Shown here: positions 1 through 9,037 of the stretch, one piece after another
Numbering within the stretch: position 1 is the stretch's first letter
Layout: every line of letters starts with the position of its first letter
Source of the DNA: Microthrixaceae bacterium
GTDB taxonomy: Bacteria > Actinomycetota > Acidimicrobiia > Acidimicrobiales > Microtrichaceae
Direction of reading: 5' to 3'
DNA length: 40,961 nucleotides
NCBI GenBank assembly: GCA_020027475.1
Contig: JAHRAZ010000067.1
Location: 1 to 40,961, forward strand
The notes under the pieces: model-generated
Databases searched by the model: none
Told to the model about the DNA's origin: nothing
What the model saw: the letters and a program-made list of their open reading frames with translations, nothing else
Translations under genes and position numbers: made by a program

Positions 1-128
1 CTGTCGCTGTCACTGCTGCTTGCATCGTCGTCGTCGTCACTGCAAGCAGCAGCGCCCACTCCCAACAGCAGCACCGCAGCCATCGCCGCAGGTATCGCAC
101 GACTCTTCATGATCCGGCCATTCAGCAT
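1..128 (-). CDS. Putative lipoprotein, N-terminal part (cut by window edge)
   Basis: Only the first 42 codons lie in the window and the gene continues beyond the left edge. The start ATG at 128 follows an AAGGAG ribosome binding site (134-139) at six bases. A second possible start is an in-frame Met six codons further on. The peptide has a short basic start, a hydrophobic stretch rich in Ala, Leu and Val, and a lipobox ending GAAAC. A run of Asp and Ser follows. This is the usual plan of an actinobacterial lipoprotein, whose Cys would be lipidated and whose acidic linker would lead to an extracytoplasmic domain. That domain is outside the window, so its function cannot be given. Confidence 0.75.
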   Translation of the reverse strand, partial: MLNGRIMKSRAIPAAMAAVLLLGVGAAACSDDDDDASSSDSD

Positions 129-349
129 CAAAGTCTCCTTGGGTCAGGGGTACCAGTGCAACTGACGCTACCGCCACGGTCGCCGTCGTGCGCCGGATTG
201 TTCAAGGGGTCTGTTTCCGGTTTGTTCACGGGATTGTTCAAGTCGCTGCAAGGGGAAACCGTGCAAGCGGAAACCAGCACGAATTTCGTTCCCCGCGGTC
301 TTGCCTCCCGGACCCTCCACCGAGGTCTGCGCACCAAATTCCGGGTTGG
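129..349. repeat. Intergenic stretch with short degenerate tandem repeats
   Basis: Two adjacent 15-bp units, gcaaggggaaaccgt (248-262) and gcaagcggaaaccag (263-277), differ at few positions. A 12-bp word, ggattgttcaag, occurs at 194-205 and again at 231-242. The block lies between the 3' end of the AlkD gene and the 5' end of the lipoprotein gene. No gene is supported here. The repeats match nothing else in the window. Confidence 0.6.
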
Positions 350-1012
350 TCAACCGGGTCGGTGTTTGGTGGCCTCGCGCCGGGACAGCCCGGACAGATC
401 CGGGTGAACATCGACCCAGGCCCACACTTCGTCCGGGTAGGTCCTCGCAAGGTCCCGCAAGGCCCACCCGATCGCCTTTCGGATGAAGAAATCGGAGTGA
501 CCGATCTGTTGCTCGCAATACGACATCACGACCTCAGGATCACCACGATCCTTCCAGGACAGTTGATGCAGGATCGCCGCCCGCACCACCCACATGTTCT
601 CAGCGAGAATCCAACGGTCCATTTCATCGGCCAATTCGGGATGTGAAAGGACCAGCATGCCGATCACCTTGGCCAGTGAATCCACCGTGTCCCACCAGGA
701 TTTGGTCTCGATCGCCCAACGCACCAGGCCAAGCGATTCAGCCGGCAATCGGGGCGCCGCCTTTCGCAGCAGGTCAGCGCCGACATACTGGAACTCGCGT
801 TCCGGCTCATTCCAGAGGGAGCGGATCACCCGGTCCAGCTCGCCAGGCTCGAGGGTGCGCCACTCGCCAACATAGGGGCGTTGTGCTTTGCGCCGCTCCA
901 CAGACCCCACACCCAGGAACGTGAACTGCTCCTTCAAGTATGCGGCCATCGGGGCGGCGCGATCCGGATCGGCCACCGACCCCAGTGCGACTCTCAGCTG
1001 GAGCAGATCCAC
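350..1012 (-). CDS. AlkD-like DNA alkylation repair protein (DNA glycosylase)
   Basis: A 220-residue protein with the helical HEAT-like pattern of the AlkD family, which excises bulky or positively charged alkylated bases such as 3-methyl- and 7-methylpurines. The family signature 'KSWWDTVD' is present at about residues 105-112, giving the Trp and Asp that act in the DNA-binding cleft. The segment 'HQLSWKD' and the run 'FFIRKAIGWALRDLA' match the conserved C-terminal half. The length fits the family (about 220-240). The start is GTG, six bases after the stop of the upstream AAA+ ATPase gene, with no clear ribosome binding site, so translation is probably coupled. Assignment to AlkD is fairly secure. 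The exact lesion range cannot be read from sequence. Confidence 0.85.
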   Translation of the reverse strand: MDLLQLRVALGSVADPDRAAPMAAYLKEQFTFLGVGSVERRKAQRPYVGEWRTLEPGELDRVIRSLWNEPEREFQYVGADLLRKAAPRLPAESLGLVRWAIETKSWWDTVDSLAKVIGMLVLSHPELADEMDRWILAENMWVVRAAILHQLSWKDRGDPEVVMSYCEQQIGHSDFFIRKAIGWALRDLARTYPDEVWAWVDVHPDLSGLSRREATKHRPG

Positions 1013-1018
1013 CGGCGA

Positions 1019-2419
1019 TCAGCGCGAACGGTATTGAGCCCGGGCGCCCAAGGCATCCTTGTTGAGGCGCTTCGAAAGGTGCAGACCCTCCAGAACGAAC
1101 TCGACCGCGGATGCAACCTGCGCCGCGCCGGCATCGGAGCCGACCAGCTCCTGCACCGGAGCCTTCAACGCGGGAGTCGCCTCCAGCAGCTCCACGTAGT
1201 CAGCCGGAACAATGTCTTCGCCTGTTTCGATCGACTCCAGATCCTCAATCCCGGAAACCACGCCGATCAGTGGTTGGGGAGTAACCCGTTCCCGGAAGAC
1301 TTCAAGAATCGCCGAACGAATGAGGTGGTCGAGAATCTGTCCTTCGCGACCATCTTCGAGTGTGTCGATCTCCACCTTGCCGGCAGTGGAAGCTGGGAGG
1401 GCCTCCATGTCGCAAACACGCGGGACCACGTCAGATTCACCTGATCGCAGGGTGCGCCGGGCGGCGTTGGCAACCAGGGTTTCGTAGTTGCTCACCGAGA
1501 GCCGCACGGATACCCCCGAGCGCTGCGAGATGTGGGCATTGTCTCTGGCGAGCTGCGAGATCGTGGCGATCACATCGGTCATGAAGTCAGGGACAGAGAC
1601 ATTCAGGCCCTCCGCCTCGAACGGCAAAGCTTCCTGACGGATAATCGCCACCTCGGTCTCGACATCGAGCGGGTAGTGGGTCCTCACCTGCGATCCGAAG
1701 CGATCCTTCAGCGGCGTTATCAGCCGGCCGCGATTGGTGTAATCCTCCGGGTTGGCCGATGCCACGAGGAGAACGTCCAGAGGAAGACTCACCTTGTAAC
1801 CACGGATCTGCACATCCCGTTCCTCGAGCACGTTCAGCAAACCCACCTGAATACGTTCGGCAAGGTCGGGCAGCTCATTGATGGCGAAGACTCCCCGGTT
1901 GGTGCGCGGCACCAACCCGTAGTGCAAGGTCAACTCATCGGACAGATAGCGACCCTCGGCCACCTTGATCGGATCAACCTCACCAATGAGGTCCGCAATC
2001 GAGGTGTCGGGGGTAGCAAGTTTCTCGCCGTAGCGCTGCGAGCGGTGAATCCAACTGATCGGTGTGGCCTCACCTTCGTCTTCAAGAAGGCTTCGGGCAT
2101 GCGCTGACACCGGATTGTAGGGATCATCGTTGATCTCCGATCCTTCAACGATCGGCATCCACTCATCGAGAAGGTTCACCAGCGCACGAATCATTCGCGT
2201 CTTCGCCTGACCCCGCTCCCCCAGGAAAATCACGTCATGGCCGGCCAGCAGGGCATTCTCCAGCTGCGGGAAGACAGTTTCCTCATACCCGAGGACCGAC
2301 GGGAACAGCGGTTCGCCCACCGTTATCCGGGTGACGGCATTTCTCCTGATCTCATCTTTGACGGATCGGGATTCCCAACCCGACGCACGCAGTTCTCCCA
2401 AAGTGGCTGGTTTCGACAT
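1019..2419 (-). CDS. ChlI/MoxR-type AAA+ ATPase (magnesium chelatase-like)
   Basis: A 466-residue ATPase of the helix-2-insert AAA+ clade. Walker A is GERGQAKT at about residues 67-74. The Walker B/sensor region reads 'GVFAINELPD', and 'LLVASANPEDYTNRGR' resembles the sensor-1 and arginine-finger segment of ChlI/MoxR proteins. Such ATPases usually work with a VWA-domain partner to insert metals or remodel complexes. No VWA gene is next to it here; only the AlkD gene follows, six bases downstream. It is therefore a stand-alone member, often labelled magnesium chelatase or sigma-54-interacting in automatic annotation, and neither role is shown here. The ATG at 2419 lacks a clear ribosome binding site, so the start is less certain than the frame. 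Confidence 0.85.
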   Translation of the reverse strand: MSKPATLGELRASGWESRSVKDEIRRNAVTRITVGEPLFPSVLGYEETVFPQLENALLAGHDVIFLGERGQAKTRMIRALVNLLDEWMPIVEGSEINDDPYNPVSAHARSLLEDEGEATPISWIHRSQRYGEKLATPDTSIADLIGEVDPIKVAEGRYLSDELTLHYGLVPRTNRGVFAINELPDLAERIQVGLLNVLEERDVQIRGYKVSLPLDVLLVASANPEDYTNRGRLITPLKDRFGSQVRTHYPLDVETEVAIIRQEALPFEAEGLNVSVPDFMTDVIATISQLARDNAHISQRSGVSVRLSVSNYETLVANAARRTLRSGESDVVPRVCDMEALPASTAGKVEIDTLEDGREGQILDHLIRSAILEVFRERVTPQPLIGVVSGIEDLESIETGEDIVPADYVELLEATPALKAPVQELVGSDAGAAQVASAVEFVLEGLHLSKRLNKDALGARAQYRSR

Positions 2420-2467
2420 AGCGGGGAACTTACCCGCAACGATCCCCCGACGCGGGTCGCTTCCGAA

Positions 2468-2595
2468 GGGAACCGCGCGTCGCCTTCAGCGGGAACAACG
2501 CGTGGCCCCCACAGGCAACCCCAAGTCGGCTTCAATGGGAGGCTCCAATGGGAACTGCGCGTCGCATTCACCGGGAACCCCAAGTCGCCCTCAAC
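2468..2595. repeat. 23-bp tandem repeat array
   Basis: Five 23-bp units begin at 2468, 2491, 2514, 2550 and 2573. Most start with GGGAAC or GGCAAC and end TTCAnn or close to it. A 13-bp partial unit sits at 2537-2549. Units 1 and 4 resemble each other (GCGCGTCGC core), as do units 3 and 5 (CCCAAGTCG core), so a higher-order duplication is likely. The array fills the space between the AAA+ ATPase start and the DUF427 start. Its period is not a multiple of three and it is not coding. Confidence 0.8.
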
Positions 2596-2630
2596 GGAAC
2601 ACTGTGGATCCCCGGTGGGTTACCACTCAC

Positions 2631-2909
2631 ATGCAGGCGACATGGAACGGCGAAGTCCTCGCCGAATCAGATGACACGATCATCGTTGGGGGCAACCACT
2701 ACTTCCCCCGGGACTCCCTCAACGGTGAGTTCTTCGGCCCCAATGACCGAACCTCCAGGTGCTTCTGGAAGGGCACTGCCGAGTACTTCGACGTGAACGT
2801 CAAGGGTGAGATCAACCCGGCCGCCGCCTGGCACTACCCCGAACCCCTCGACACCGCGGGGGAGATCCGCGACCGCGTGGCTTTCTGGAATGGCATCAGG
2901 GTCGGCTGA
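2631..2909 (+). CDS. DUF427 domain protein
   Basis: A 92-residue protein that is essentially one DUF427 domain. It has the N-terminal 'MQATWNGEVLAESDDT' strand, the 'NHYFPRDSL' segment, the 'SRCFWKGTAEYFDV' core and the final 'AWHYPEP' and 'VAFWNGI' segments. The domain is a small beta-barrel of unknown function that is common in actinobacteria. The chosen start removes a low-complexity upstream extension that is simply the translated 23-bp repeat array. There is no good ribosome binding site before this ATG. The gene is convergent with the PrmA-like gene. Confidence 0.85.
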   Translation: MQATWNGEVLAESDDTIIVGGNHYFPRDSLNGEFFGPNDRTSRCFWKGTAEYFDVNVKGEINPAAAWHYPEPLDTAGEIRDRVAFWNGIRVG

Positions 2910-3060
2910 GGAGGTACACACGCTCAACCCGTGAACCGGACACTCTGTGAGCCGGGCGTTCGAGACTCGGAAAGCCGGCCGGCCACTTGGAAGCGCTCCG
3001 TTGTGGTGGGCGAAGTGGAGGACCGCTACATGCGCTTCGGGGATCAAGCACGCGTGCGCC

Positions 3061-3093
3061 TCCTCATGGGTTCCTCAGAGGTTCCTCATGGGT
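3061..3093. repeat. Three 11-bp tandem repeats across the prmA stop codon
   Basis: Units tcctcatgggt (3061-3071), tcctcagaggt (3072-3082) and tcctcatgggt (3083-3093). The stop codon of the minus-strand methyltransferase (3064-3066) lies inside the first unit, so the last residues of that protein are encoded by the array. The period is not a multiple of three. Confidence 0.75.
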
Positions 3094-4170
3094 CAATGAC
3101 TCCCGCCGACCTGACTTGCCCTCACTGACTTCACCTTTCGCCGGCTTCGACAACCGGATGGCGAGCCATCCACCGAGTTCGCATTCCTGCACCGGTGTCA
3201 GCGGCGACAACGCCGCCAGCGCCCGTTCACGGTGTGAGATCAACAAACCGCTCACAATCAACTGCCCGCCCAGCGCAGTGGCGCGAATCAGGTCGGTGTT
3301 CAGCTCCTCGATCACGTTGATTAGCAGGTTGGCGAGGACCACGTCGTGGGATTCAGCCACCGCCGCCAAGTCGCCAACAGATGCGCCATACCGATCCCCC
3401 ACGCCATTCACCCGCGCAACCTCAGCCGACTGCAACAGCGCCTGCTGGTCGATGTCGATCCCTGTTGCAGTTCCTGCTCCGAGCTTCAGGGCGGCAACCG
3501 CCAGGATTCCGCTTCCGACTCCGACATCGAGCACGCTCAGATCAGCCAGGTTGCCGCTGTCAGCAGCCTCAAGGGCGGCCGGCAGCAATGCGAGGCAGGC
3601 TCGGGTCGTCGGGTGGCTACCAGAGCCAAACGTGTCCGCGGGATCCACCACCAGTTCGATCTGATCGCCCTGTCCCCACGGGAGTCCCCCGCCGGCGCAA
3701 GCCGGTTCTGCAACACGGGTTCCCGGGGACCCGGCATCCAGCCATGGGGGCCGGATCACAAAGCGCCCGGCGGTCCAGACCCTCGCATGCTCCTTCCAGG
3801 CATCACACCAGGCCGTTCCCGCGACGATGACCTCGAAGGCACAGATGGTCCCCCCGGCCGAGAGGCGCCCGATCACCATGGAGAGATCCGGAAGGTGTCG
3901 GCTGAGGATGTCGGCTGTGAGTTCGACCATCCCGACTCCCACATCTGCACCATCGAAGCCGTGTTCCGCGACCACCCCGACTTCGACAACAGGGCCTTCA
4001 ACATCCACATCCCCTTCAACAACACTGCCTTCACCTGGGGGCCCGCCATGCGTATCGGCGTCGTTCTCCGCCACCGCACTGGCTCCGAAGGCAAACAGTC
4101 GCTCCGAGATGATCTCGACTGCTGCCTTCTCGGAGCGCACGACAACCACCGACAGCGCGGTTTGATCCAT
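3064..4170 (-). CDS. prmA: PrmA-like ribosomal protein L11 methyltransferase
   Basis: A class I SAM-dependent methyltransferase of the PrmA family, which trimethylates ribosomal protein L11. The PrmA signature 'FGSGSHPTTRACL' lies about residue 195. The SAM-binding loop 'VLDVGVGSGILAVAALKLGA' follows, then 'GIDID' for ribose binding and the N-L-L motif in 'VVLANLLINVI'. The length of 368 residues is somewhat above the usual 290-320. Part of the excess is a long acidic Gly/Val segment in the N-terminal half and a C-terminal tail (residues after 'LAIRLSKPAKG') that runs into an 11-bp repeat array. I chose the ATG at 4170 because the N-terminus then reads as a normal strand. An in-frame ATG at 4311 would add 47 poorly conserved-looking residues. 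It is divergent from sdhC. Confidence 0.82.
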   Translation of the reverse strand: MDQTALSVVVVRSEKAAVEIISERLFAFGASAVAENDADTHGGPPGEGSVVEGDVDVEGPVVEVGVVAEHGFDGADVGVGMVELTADILSRHLPDLSMVIGRLSAGGTICAFEVIVAGTAWCDAWKEHARVWTAGRFVIRPPWLDAGSPGTRVAEPACAGGGLPWGQGDQIELVVDPADTFGSGSHPTTRACLALLPAALEAADSGNLADLSVLDVGVGSGILAVAALKLGAGTATGIDIDQQALLQSAEVARVNGVGDRYGASVGDLAAVAESHDVVLANLLINVIEELNTDLIRATALGGQLIVSGLLISHRERALAALSPLTPVQECELGGWLAIRLSKPAKGEVSEGKSGRRESLTHEEPLRNP

Positions 4171-4349
4171 GGTCTGCACGCTATGGGGCCTGCGGGTGCA
4201 GGTGACACTCCGCCCGGGCAATGGGTGCAATCCCACCTGGGCACGGCCGGTGACGCCACGTTGGTTATGTGGAGCGCGTTTTCCCGCATTAGTTTCGGTT
4301 GCGAGCGGCACGGTGTCGTTTCACACGGATTCTCCGCGGAGGAACAACG

Positions 4350-5108
4350 ATGACCCAGGCCACGGAAAGGCCCGGAGCAGAGGCTCCGAAGGTCAAAGGC
4401 CACCACAATCCATCAGACGCCAAGGCCAAGCCCTGGCCCGTCGAGTTCATGTCCACCGCAGTGGGCAAGAAGTGGATCATGGCCATCAGCGGAATCGCGC
4501 TGATGGGTTTCGTGTTCGCCCACATGTTCGGCAACCTCAAGATCTACTTGGGGCCAACCGATTACAACGACTACGCCCACTCGTTGCGCACACTGCTGCA
4601 CCCGATCTTTCCGAACGGTTTCCTGCTTTGGTTGATGCGCCTCGGCCTCATCGCAATGTTTCTGATTCACATCGGTTCTGCGATCTCGCTGACCCGGATG
4701 AACCAGACCTCCCGACCGGTCAAGTACCAGTCGCAACGCCGCTACCTTGCTGCTGACTTCGCGGCTCGTACGATGCGCTGGACCGGCTGGATCGTGTTCT
4801 TCTACCTGATCTATCACTTGGCCGACCTCACCTGGGGCTGGGCCAACCCGGACTTCGTGTACGGCGACGCCTACGGCAACGTGGTGGCCAGCTTCGAACG
4901 CTGGTACATCGCCCTGTTCTACATCGTGGCCAATCTCCTGCTCGGCATTCACCTCTACCATGGCGGCTGGTCGATCTTTCAGAGCCTGGGAGTGAACAGC
5001 CCCCGATACAACGGCATTCGCCGCGGGTTCGCAGTCACGTTCGCCGTGATCGTCACGATCGCCAACGTTTCATTCCCCCTGGCAGTCCAATTCGGCATCG
5101 TCAGCTGA
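4350..5108 (+). CDS. sdhC: Succinate dehydrogenase membrane anchor, cytochrome b558 type (SdhC)
   Basis: The 252-residue haem-binding membrane anchor of a type-B succinate:quinone oxidoreductase. Five hydrophobic spans are visible, and His residues are placed as for two b-type haems: 'FAHMFGN', 'FLIHIGSA', 'LIYHLAD' and 'GIHLYHGGW'. Single-subunit anchors of this kind occur in Bacillus and actinobacteria, and there is no separate SdhD. The start ATG is preceded by GGAGG (4338-4342) at seven bases. It opens the cluster sdhC-sdhA-sdhB. The roughly 180-bp divergent gap towards prmA should hold its promoter; I see no clear operator there. Confidence 0.93.
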   Translation: MTQATERPGAEAPKVKGHHNPSDAKAKPWPVEFMSTAVGKKWIMAISGIALMGFVFAHMFGNLKIYLGPTDYNDYAHSLRTLLHPIFPNGFLLWLMRLGLIAMFLIHIGSAISLTRMNQTSRPVKYQSQRRYLAADFAARTMRWTGWIVFFYLIYHLADLTWGWANPDFVYGDAYGNVVASFERWYIALFYIVANLLLGIHLYHGGWSIFQSLGVNSPRYNGIRRGFAVTFAVIVTIANVSFPLAVQFGIVS

Positions 5109-5163
5109 CTGCCTGCATGACCATGAACTGCCCCAGCCTCTGGAACTCTCGACTGGAGACCAA

Positions 5164-7092
5164 GTGACGCTCAACCTCGATGCACACATCCCCGAAGGCC
5201 CATTGGCCGACAAGTGGACCAACCACAAGTTCGACCTGAATCTGGTCGCCCCCAACAACCGCCGCAAGTTCGAAGTAATCGTGGTTGGCACGGGCCTTGC
5301 CGGCGCCGGCGCTGCTGCCACTCTCGGCGAACTCGGTTACAACGTGAAGGTCTTCACCTATCACGATTCCCCCAGACGGGCACACTCAATCGCTGCTCAG
5401 GGCGGAATCAACGCTGCGAAGAACTACCGCAACGATGGCGACTCGATATTCCGGCTCTTCTACGACACGATCAAGGGCGGTGACTACCGCAGCCGCGAGG
5501 CCAACGTCTATCGCCTCGCCGAAGTGTCCAACAACATCATCGACCAGGCCACGGCCCAAGGTGTGCCCTTCGCACGCGAATACGGCGGCGGGCTCGACAA
5601 CCGCTCCTTTGGCGGGGCACAGGTGTCGCGTACCTTCTACGCCCGGGGACAGACCGGACAGCAGTTGCTGCTGGGTGCGTACCAAGCCCTTGCCCGCCAG
5701 ATCCATCTCGGAACAGTGACGCTGTACAACCGAACGGAGATGCTCGACCTGGTGCTCCACGAGGGACGCGCTGTTGGAATCACCACCCGCGATCTGCTCA
5801 ACGGTGAGGTCAGCTCGCATTCCGGGCACGCCGTGCTGATGGCCACAGGCGGATACGGCAACGTGTACTTCCTGTCGACAAATGCCAAGGCCTGCAATGT
5901 GACCGCCACCTGGCGTGCACACCGCAAGGGTGCAGCTTTTGCGAACCCCAGCTACACCCAGATCCATCCCACCTGCATCCCGCCCGCGGATGAATTCCAG
6001 TCGAAGCTCACGCTCATGTCGGAGTCGCTGCGCAACGACGGCCGTATTTGGGTTCCGGACGCCGAAGCCGACAATCGGGCTGCCGCTGACATTCCCGAAG
6101 ACGAGCGGGATTACTACCTCGAGCGAAAGTACCCGAGCTTCGGAAACCTCGTGCCTAGAGACGTCGCCTCTCGAAACGCCAAGACGGTGGTCGACGAGGG
6201 CCGGGGAATCGGACCCCTCAACAATGGTGTCTATCTGGACTTCGGAGCAGCGATGGAACGCTTCGGAGTGGACACCATCCAGGAGCGCTACGGCAACCTC
6301 TTCGACATGTACGAGCGCATCACCGGTGAGAACCCGTATGAGGTTCCGATGCGTATCTACCCGGCAACCCACTACACGATGGGTGGACTCTGGGTGGACT
6401 ACAACCTGGAAACCACAGTGCCCGGACTCTTCGCACTGGGCGAAGCGAACTTCTCGGATCACGGCGCCAACCGACTCGGCGCATCTGCACTAATGCAGGG
6501 GCTCGCAGATGGCTACTTCGTGGCTCCCACCACCCTGGCCGGCTACCTCGCCGATTGGCTCGGAACCGATCCGGTGCCAATCGATGATCCGGCGTTCACC
6601 GAATCCCACACCGAAACCCAGGACCGGATCAACCGCCTCATGTCGATCAACGGAACCCACACCGTGGACCATTACCACCGCGAACTGGGCAAGGTCATCT
6701 GGGAAGACTGTGGCATGAGCCGAAACAGGGCCGGACTGGAAAGGGCCCTCGTCGAGATCCCCCAGATTCGTGAGCAGTTCTGGACCGACGTCAAGGTTCC
6801 CGGAGATCCCAACGGCTGGAATCAGTCGTTGGAGAAGGCTCTCCGAGTGGCCGATTTCATGGAGATGGCCGAGCTCAAGGTTCGCGATGCACTGCATCGT
6901 GAAGAGAGCTGCGGTGGGCATTTCCGCGAAGAGCACCAGACCGCTGAAGGAGAAGCCCAGAGGGACGACGAGAACTTCGCCTACGTTGCTGCCTGGGAGT
7001 ATGGCGGCGAAGACATCCAGAACGACGCGGTACTCAACAAGGAACCGCTCGAGTTCGACAACGTGTCACTGACCCAGCGCAGCTACAAGTGA
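5164..7092 (+). CDS. sdhA: Succinate dehydrogenase/fumarate reductase flavoprotein subunit (SdhA)
   Basis: A 642-residue catalytic subunit that oxidises succinate to fumarate with covalently bound FAD. The dinucleotide-binding motif GTGLAG lies at residues 42-47. The likely flavinylated histidine is His74 in '[14 protein letters not shown]'. The segments '[12 protein letters not shown]' and '[12 protein letters not shown]' carry active-site residues of the family. The start is GTG with GGAG five bases upstream (5155-5158). It is the second gene of the operon, 55 bp after sdhC. A '[14 protein letters not shown]' capping-domain segment agrees with the b558 (type-B) subfamily. Confidence 0.95.
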   Translation: MTLNLDAHIPEGPLADKWTNHKFDLNLVAPNNRRKFEVIVVGTGLAGAGAAATLGELGYNVKVFTYHDSPRRAHSIAAQGGINAAKNYRNDGDSIFRLFYDTIKGGDYRSREANVYRLAEVSNNIIDQATAQGVPFAREYGGGLDNRSFGGAQVSRTFYARGQTGQQLLLGAYQALARQIHLGTVTLYNRTEMLDLVLHEGRAVGITTRDLLNGEVSSHSGHAVLMATGGYGNVYFLSTNAKACNVTATWRAHRKGAAFANPSYTQIHPTCIPPADEFQSKLTLMSESLRNDGRIWVPDAEADNRAAADIPEDERDYYLERKYPSFGNLVPRDVASRNAKTVVDEGRGIGPLNNGVYLDFGAAMERFGVDTIQERYGNLFDMYERITGENPYEVPMRIYPATHYTMGGLWVDYNLETTVPGLFALGEANFSDHGANRLGASALMQGLADGYFVAPTTLAGYLADWLGTDPVPIDDPAFTESHTETQDRINRLMSINGTHTVDHYHRELGKVIWEDCGMSRNRAGLERALVEIPQIREQFWTDVKVPGDPNGWNQSLEKALRVADFMEMAELKVRDALHREESCGGHFREEHQTAEGEAQRDDENFAYVAAWEYGGEDIQNDAVLNKEPLEFDNVSLTQRSYK

Positions 7093-7120
7093 CCACCCGG
7101 CGACAGGAAAGAGAACGACG

Positions 7121-7900
7121 ATGAGCAACATGTTGAACCTGACGCTGAAGGTGTGGAGACAAGATGGTCCCGACACCGCAGGCCAGTTCCAGACCTACAA
7201 GACCACCGTTGCCGACGATGCCTCCTTTCTGGAGATGCTCGATTACGTCAACGAGGAACTGATCGAAGCGGATGAAATACCGATCTCCTTCGACCATGAC
7301 TGCCGTGAGGGAATCTGCGGCAGCTGTGGTGTGATGATCGACGGTCGGGCCCACGGTCCCCAGAAGGGAACCGCAACCTGCCAGCTGCACATGCGGCAGT
7401 TCAGCGATGGCGACACCATCGAGATCGAACCATGGCGTGCGGCCGGTTTCCCGATCATCAAGGACCTGGTGGTCAACCGAGCAGCATTCGATCGCATCAT
7501 TGAGTCCGGTGGGTACATCTCGGTGACCACCGGTGCAGCTGAAGAGGCCAATGCAATTCCCATTCCCAAACACGCTGCAGATGCAGCCATGGACGCCGCT
7601 GCCTGCATCGGTTGTGGCGCCTGTGTGGCGGCTTGTCCGAACTCGGCTGCGAACCTGTTCACCGCAGCGAAGATGCAGCAACTGAACATGCTCCCCCAAG
7701 GGCAGGCGGAGCGGTACACAAGGTCCAATGACATGGTCGAGAGGATGGAGCAGTTCTTCGGATCCTGCACCAACTATGGCGAGTGCCAGGAGGCCTGCCC
7801 GAAGGAAATCACGATCGACTTCATCGCCATGATGAACCGGGATTATGTGAAGTCCCAGTTGGTCAACCGCCGGCGTCTCGGCGAGAAGAAGGTGGGATGA
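7121..7900 (+). CDS. sdhB: Succinate dehydrogenase iron-sulfur subunit (SdhB)
   Basis: The 259-residue electron-transfer subunit linking SdhA to the haem anchor. The [2Fe-2S] cysteines are C61, C66, C69 and C87, in '[10 protein letters not shown]' and 'TCQLH'. The C-terminal ferredoxin-like part has '[13 protein letters not shown]' from about residue 162 and '[14 protein letters not shown]' from about 216, giving ligands for the [4Fe-4S] and [3Fe-4S] clusters. An AGGAAAGAG ribosome binding site lies before the ATG. The TGA stop (7898-7900) overlaps the ATG of the downstream lipoprotein gene at 7897, so that gene is probably translated by coupling. Confidence 0.95.
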   Translation: MSNMLNLTLKVWRQDGPDTAGQFQTYKTTVADDASFLEMLDYVNEELIEADEIPISFDHDCREGICGSCGVMIDGRAHGPQKGTATCQLHMRQFSDGDTIEIEPWRAAGFPIIKDLVVNRAAFDRIIESGGYISVTTGAAEEANAIPIPKHAADAAMDAAACIGCGACVAACPNSAANLFTAAKMQQLNMLPQGQAERYTRSNDMVERMEQFFGSCTNYGECQEACPKEITIDFIAMMNRDYVKSQLVNRRRLGEKKVG

Positions 7901-8361
7901 TGAGCAAGTCACTATCACTGATCCTTGCCTTGGTTTTCGCCCTTGGGCTCCTCGGAGCGGCGTGTGGAGGCAGCGACGACTCTTCTTCGACGACGGCTGG
8001 AGATACTGGCAACGGTCCGCCTGACACCGCGGAACTCGATGAAGCAATCAAGGAACTCGAGGAGAACCTGGATTACCTTCCGGATAACTTGGCCGACTGT
8101 GCCGAGATCAGCACTCGCTGGGCCTCACTCAACCTTGACACCCTGGGTGGCGGATCATCCGAGAGCATTGAGGAAGACTCCGACGCTCTCAAGGCATTGC
8201 TCCCCGATGATCTCCACGACGACGTTGACGTGATATCTGCCAACATGGCAAAGGTGGCGGATGAGGGCATCGTGGCAGCCGCTGATGACCTTGACTCCGA
8301 GGAGAGTTCTGCAGCCAACGACGCCATCTCTGATTATCTCGCAGAGACATGCGCCGGCTGA
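7897..8361 (+). CDS. Putative lipoprotein, first of a tandem paralogous pair
   Basis: A 154-residue exported protein of unknown function. It begins MMSKS, followed by a hydrophobic stretch and the lipobox LGAAC at about residues 20-24, then a Gly/Ser/Thr/Asp linker. The mature part is acidic and looks helical, with two widely spaced Cys ('LADCAEIST' and 'LAETCAG') that could form a disulfide. The central segment '[10 protein letters not shown]' and the end '[15 protein letters not shown]' recur in the next gene, so the two are paralogues. Translation may start at ATG 7897 or 7900, both overlapping the sdhB stop. I do not recognise a named family. Confidence 0.8.
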   Translation: MMSKSLSLILALVFALGLLGAACGGSDDSSSTTAGDTGNGPPDTAELDEAIKELEENLDYLPDNLADCAEISTRWASLNLDTLGGGSSESIEEDSDALKALLPDDLHDDVDVISANMAKVADEGIVAAADDLDSEESSAANDAISDYLAETCAG

Positions 8362-8978
8362 TCCGCAGCGGGCATCGATTGCGAGCCAGGTCCGGGGATC
8401 CCGAGCAAACTCGGCGCCACAGGCCCGGACACCGCGCAGCACTGCACCTCGCCGCTGCCCTCATGGTGATCGCGACATTCGGGTGCACCAGCCTGACCAG
8501 CTCGGACCTGGCATCAAGGACCTCACCACCGAGACCCGAGGATCCCGGCCTCGACATCGGCGACATCGGAGGTGCCCTGGAGGACTTCGGATCAGGATTC
8601 GAAGACTTCTTCAACGATCTGGGAGACACCTTCGAGTTGGACGACATACCGGGTGGAATAGCCGATGCCCTTCCCGATCTCGGCCTGGAAGCTGCTGGGG
8701 ACTGCCTGGAGGCCGTGACGTTGTACGGGGCCTTGTATCTGGAGGCGTTCTCCGGTGCCGACGAAGCAGAAATTCGGAATCGGGGAGCTGAACTAAAGGC
8801 GCATCTGCCGGACGATCTGGCCGACGATGTCGACACTGTGGTCGACGCTGTGGTCGAAACTGCAGAAGAGGGTTTGCTCGGCGACAGTGGGGCTCTGGAC
8901 TCTCGCGAGTACAGTCACGCGGACGAAACGATCTCGCAGCATCTGGATCAGATGTGCTCCGACACGGAGTTGAACTGA
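8349..8978 (+). CDS. Putative lipoprotein, second of a tandem paralogous pair
   Basis: A 209-residue protein that overlaps the previous gene by 13 bp in another frame. It starts with an unusually long basic N-region (about 30 residues, many Arg and His), then a hydrophobic core and a lipobox-like 'TFGC' near residue 46. A Gly/Asp-rich linker follows. The last 110 residues align with its neighbour: 'DCLEAVT' against 'DCAEIST', 'LKAHLPDDLADDVD' against '[14 protein letters not shown]', and a shared 'LDS-E-S-A---IS--L---C' ending. The two Cys are conserved. The function is unknown. The long N-region makes the start at 8349 less certain. Confidence 0.75.
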   Translation: MRRLIRSGHRLRARSGDPEQTRRHRPGHRAALHLAAALMVIATFGCTSLTSSDLASRTSPPRPEDPGLDIGDIGGALEDFGSGFEDFFNDLGDTFELDDIPGGIADALPDLGLEAAGDCLEAVTLYGALYLEAFSGADEAEIRNRGAELKAHLPDDLADDVDTVVDAVVETAEEGLLGDSGALDSREYSHADETISQHLDQMCSDTELN

Positions 8979-9037
8979 CAACTGTTGACCCGGTTGTTTC
9001 GCCCGGAATATCACATAGATGGCAGGGGAGATGCCAC

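Noticed and set aside
3048-3057. gcacgcgtgc palindrome as a terminator for prmA
   Set aside because: Too short, no loop room and no T-run.
2931-3128. A small plus-strand GTG ORF after DUF427 with a nearby GGAGG
   Set aside because: GGAGG is about 17 bases away, the ORF runs antisense into the prmA end and the translated repeat, and nothing is recognisable.
5386-6462. A long minus-strand frame opposite sdhA
   Set aside because: Shadow of sdhA caused by high GC; no motif or start signal.
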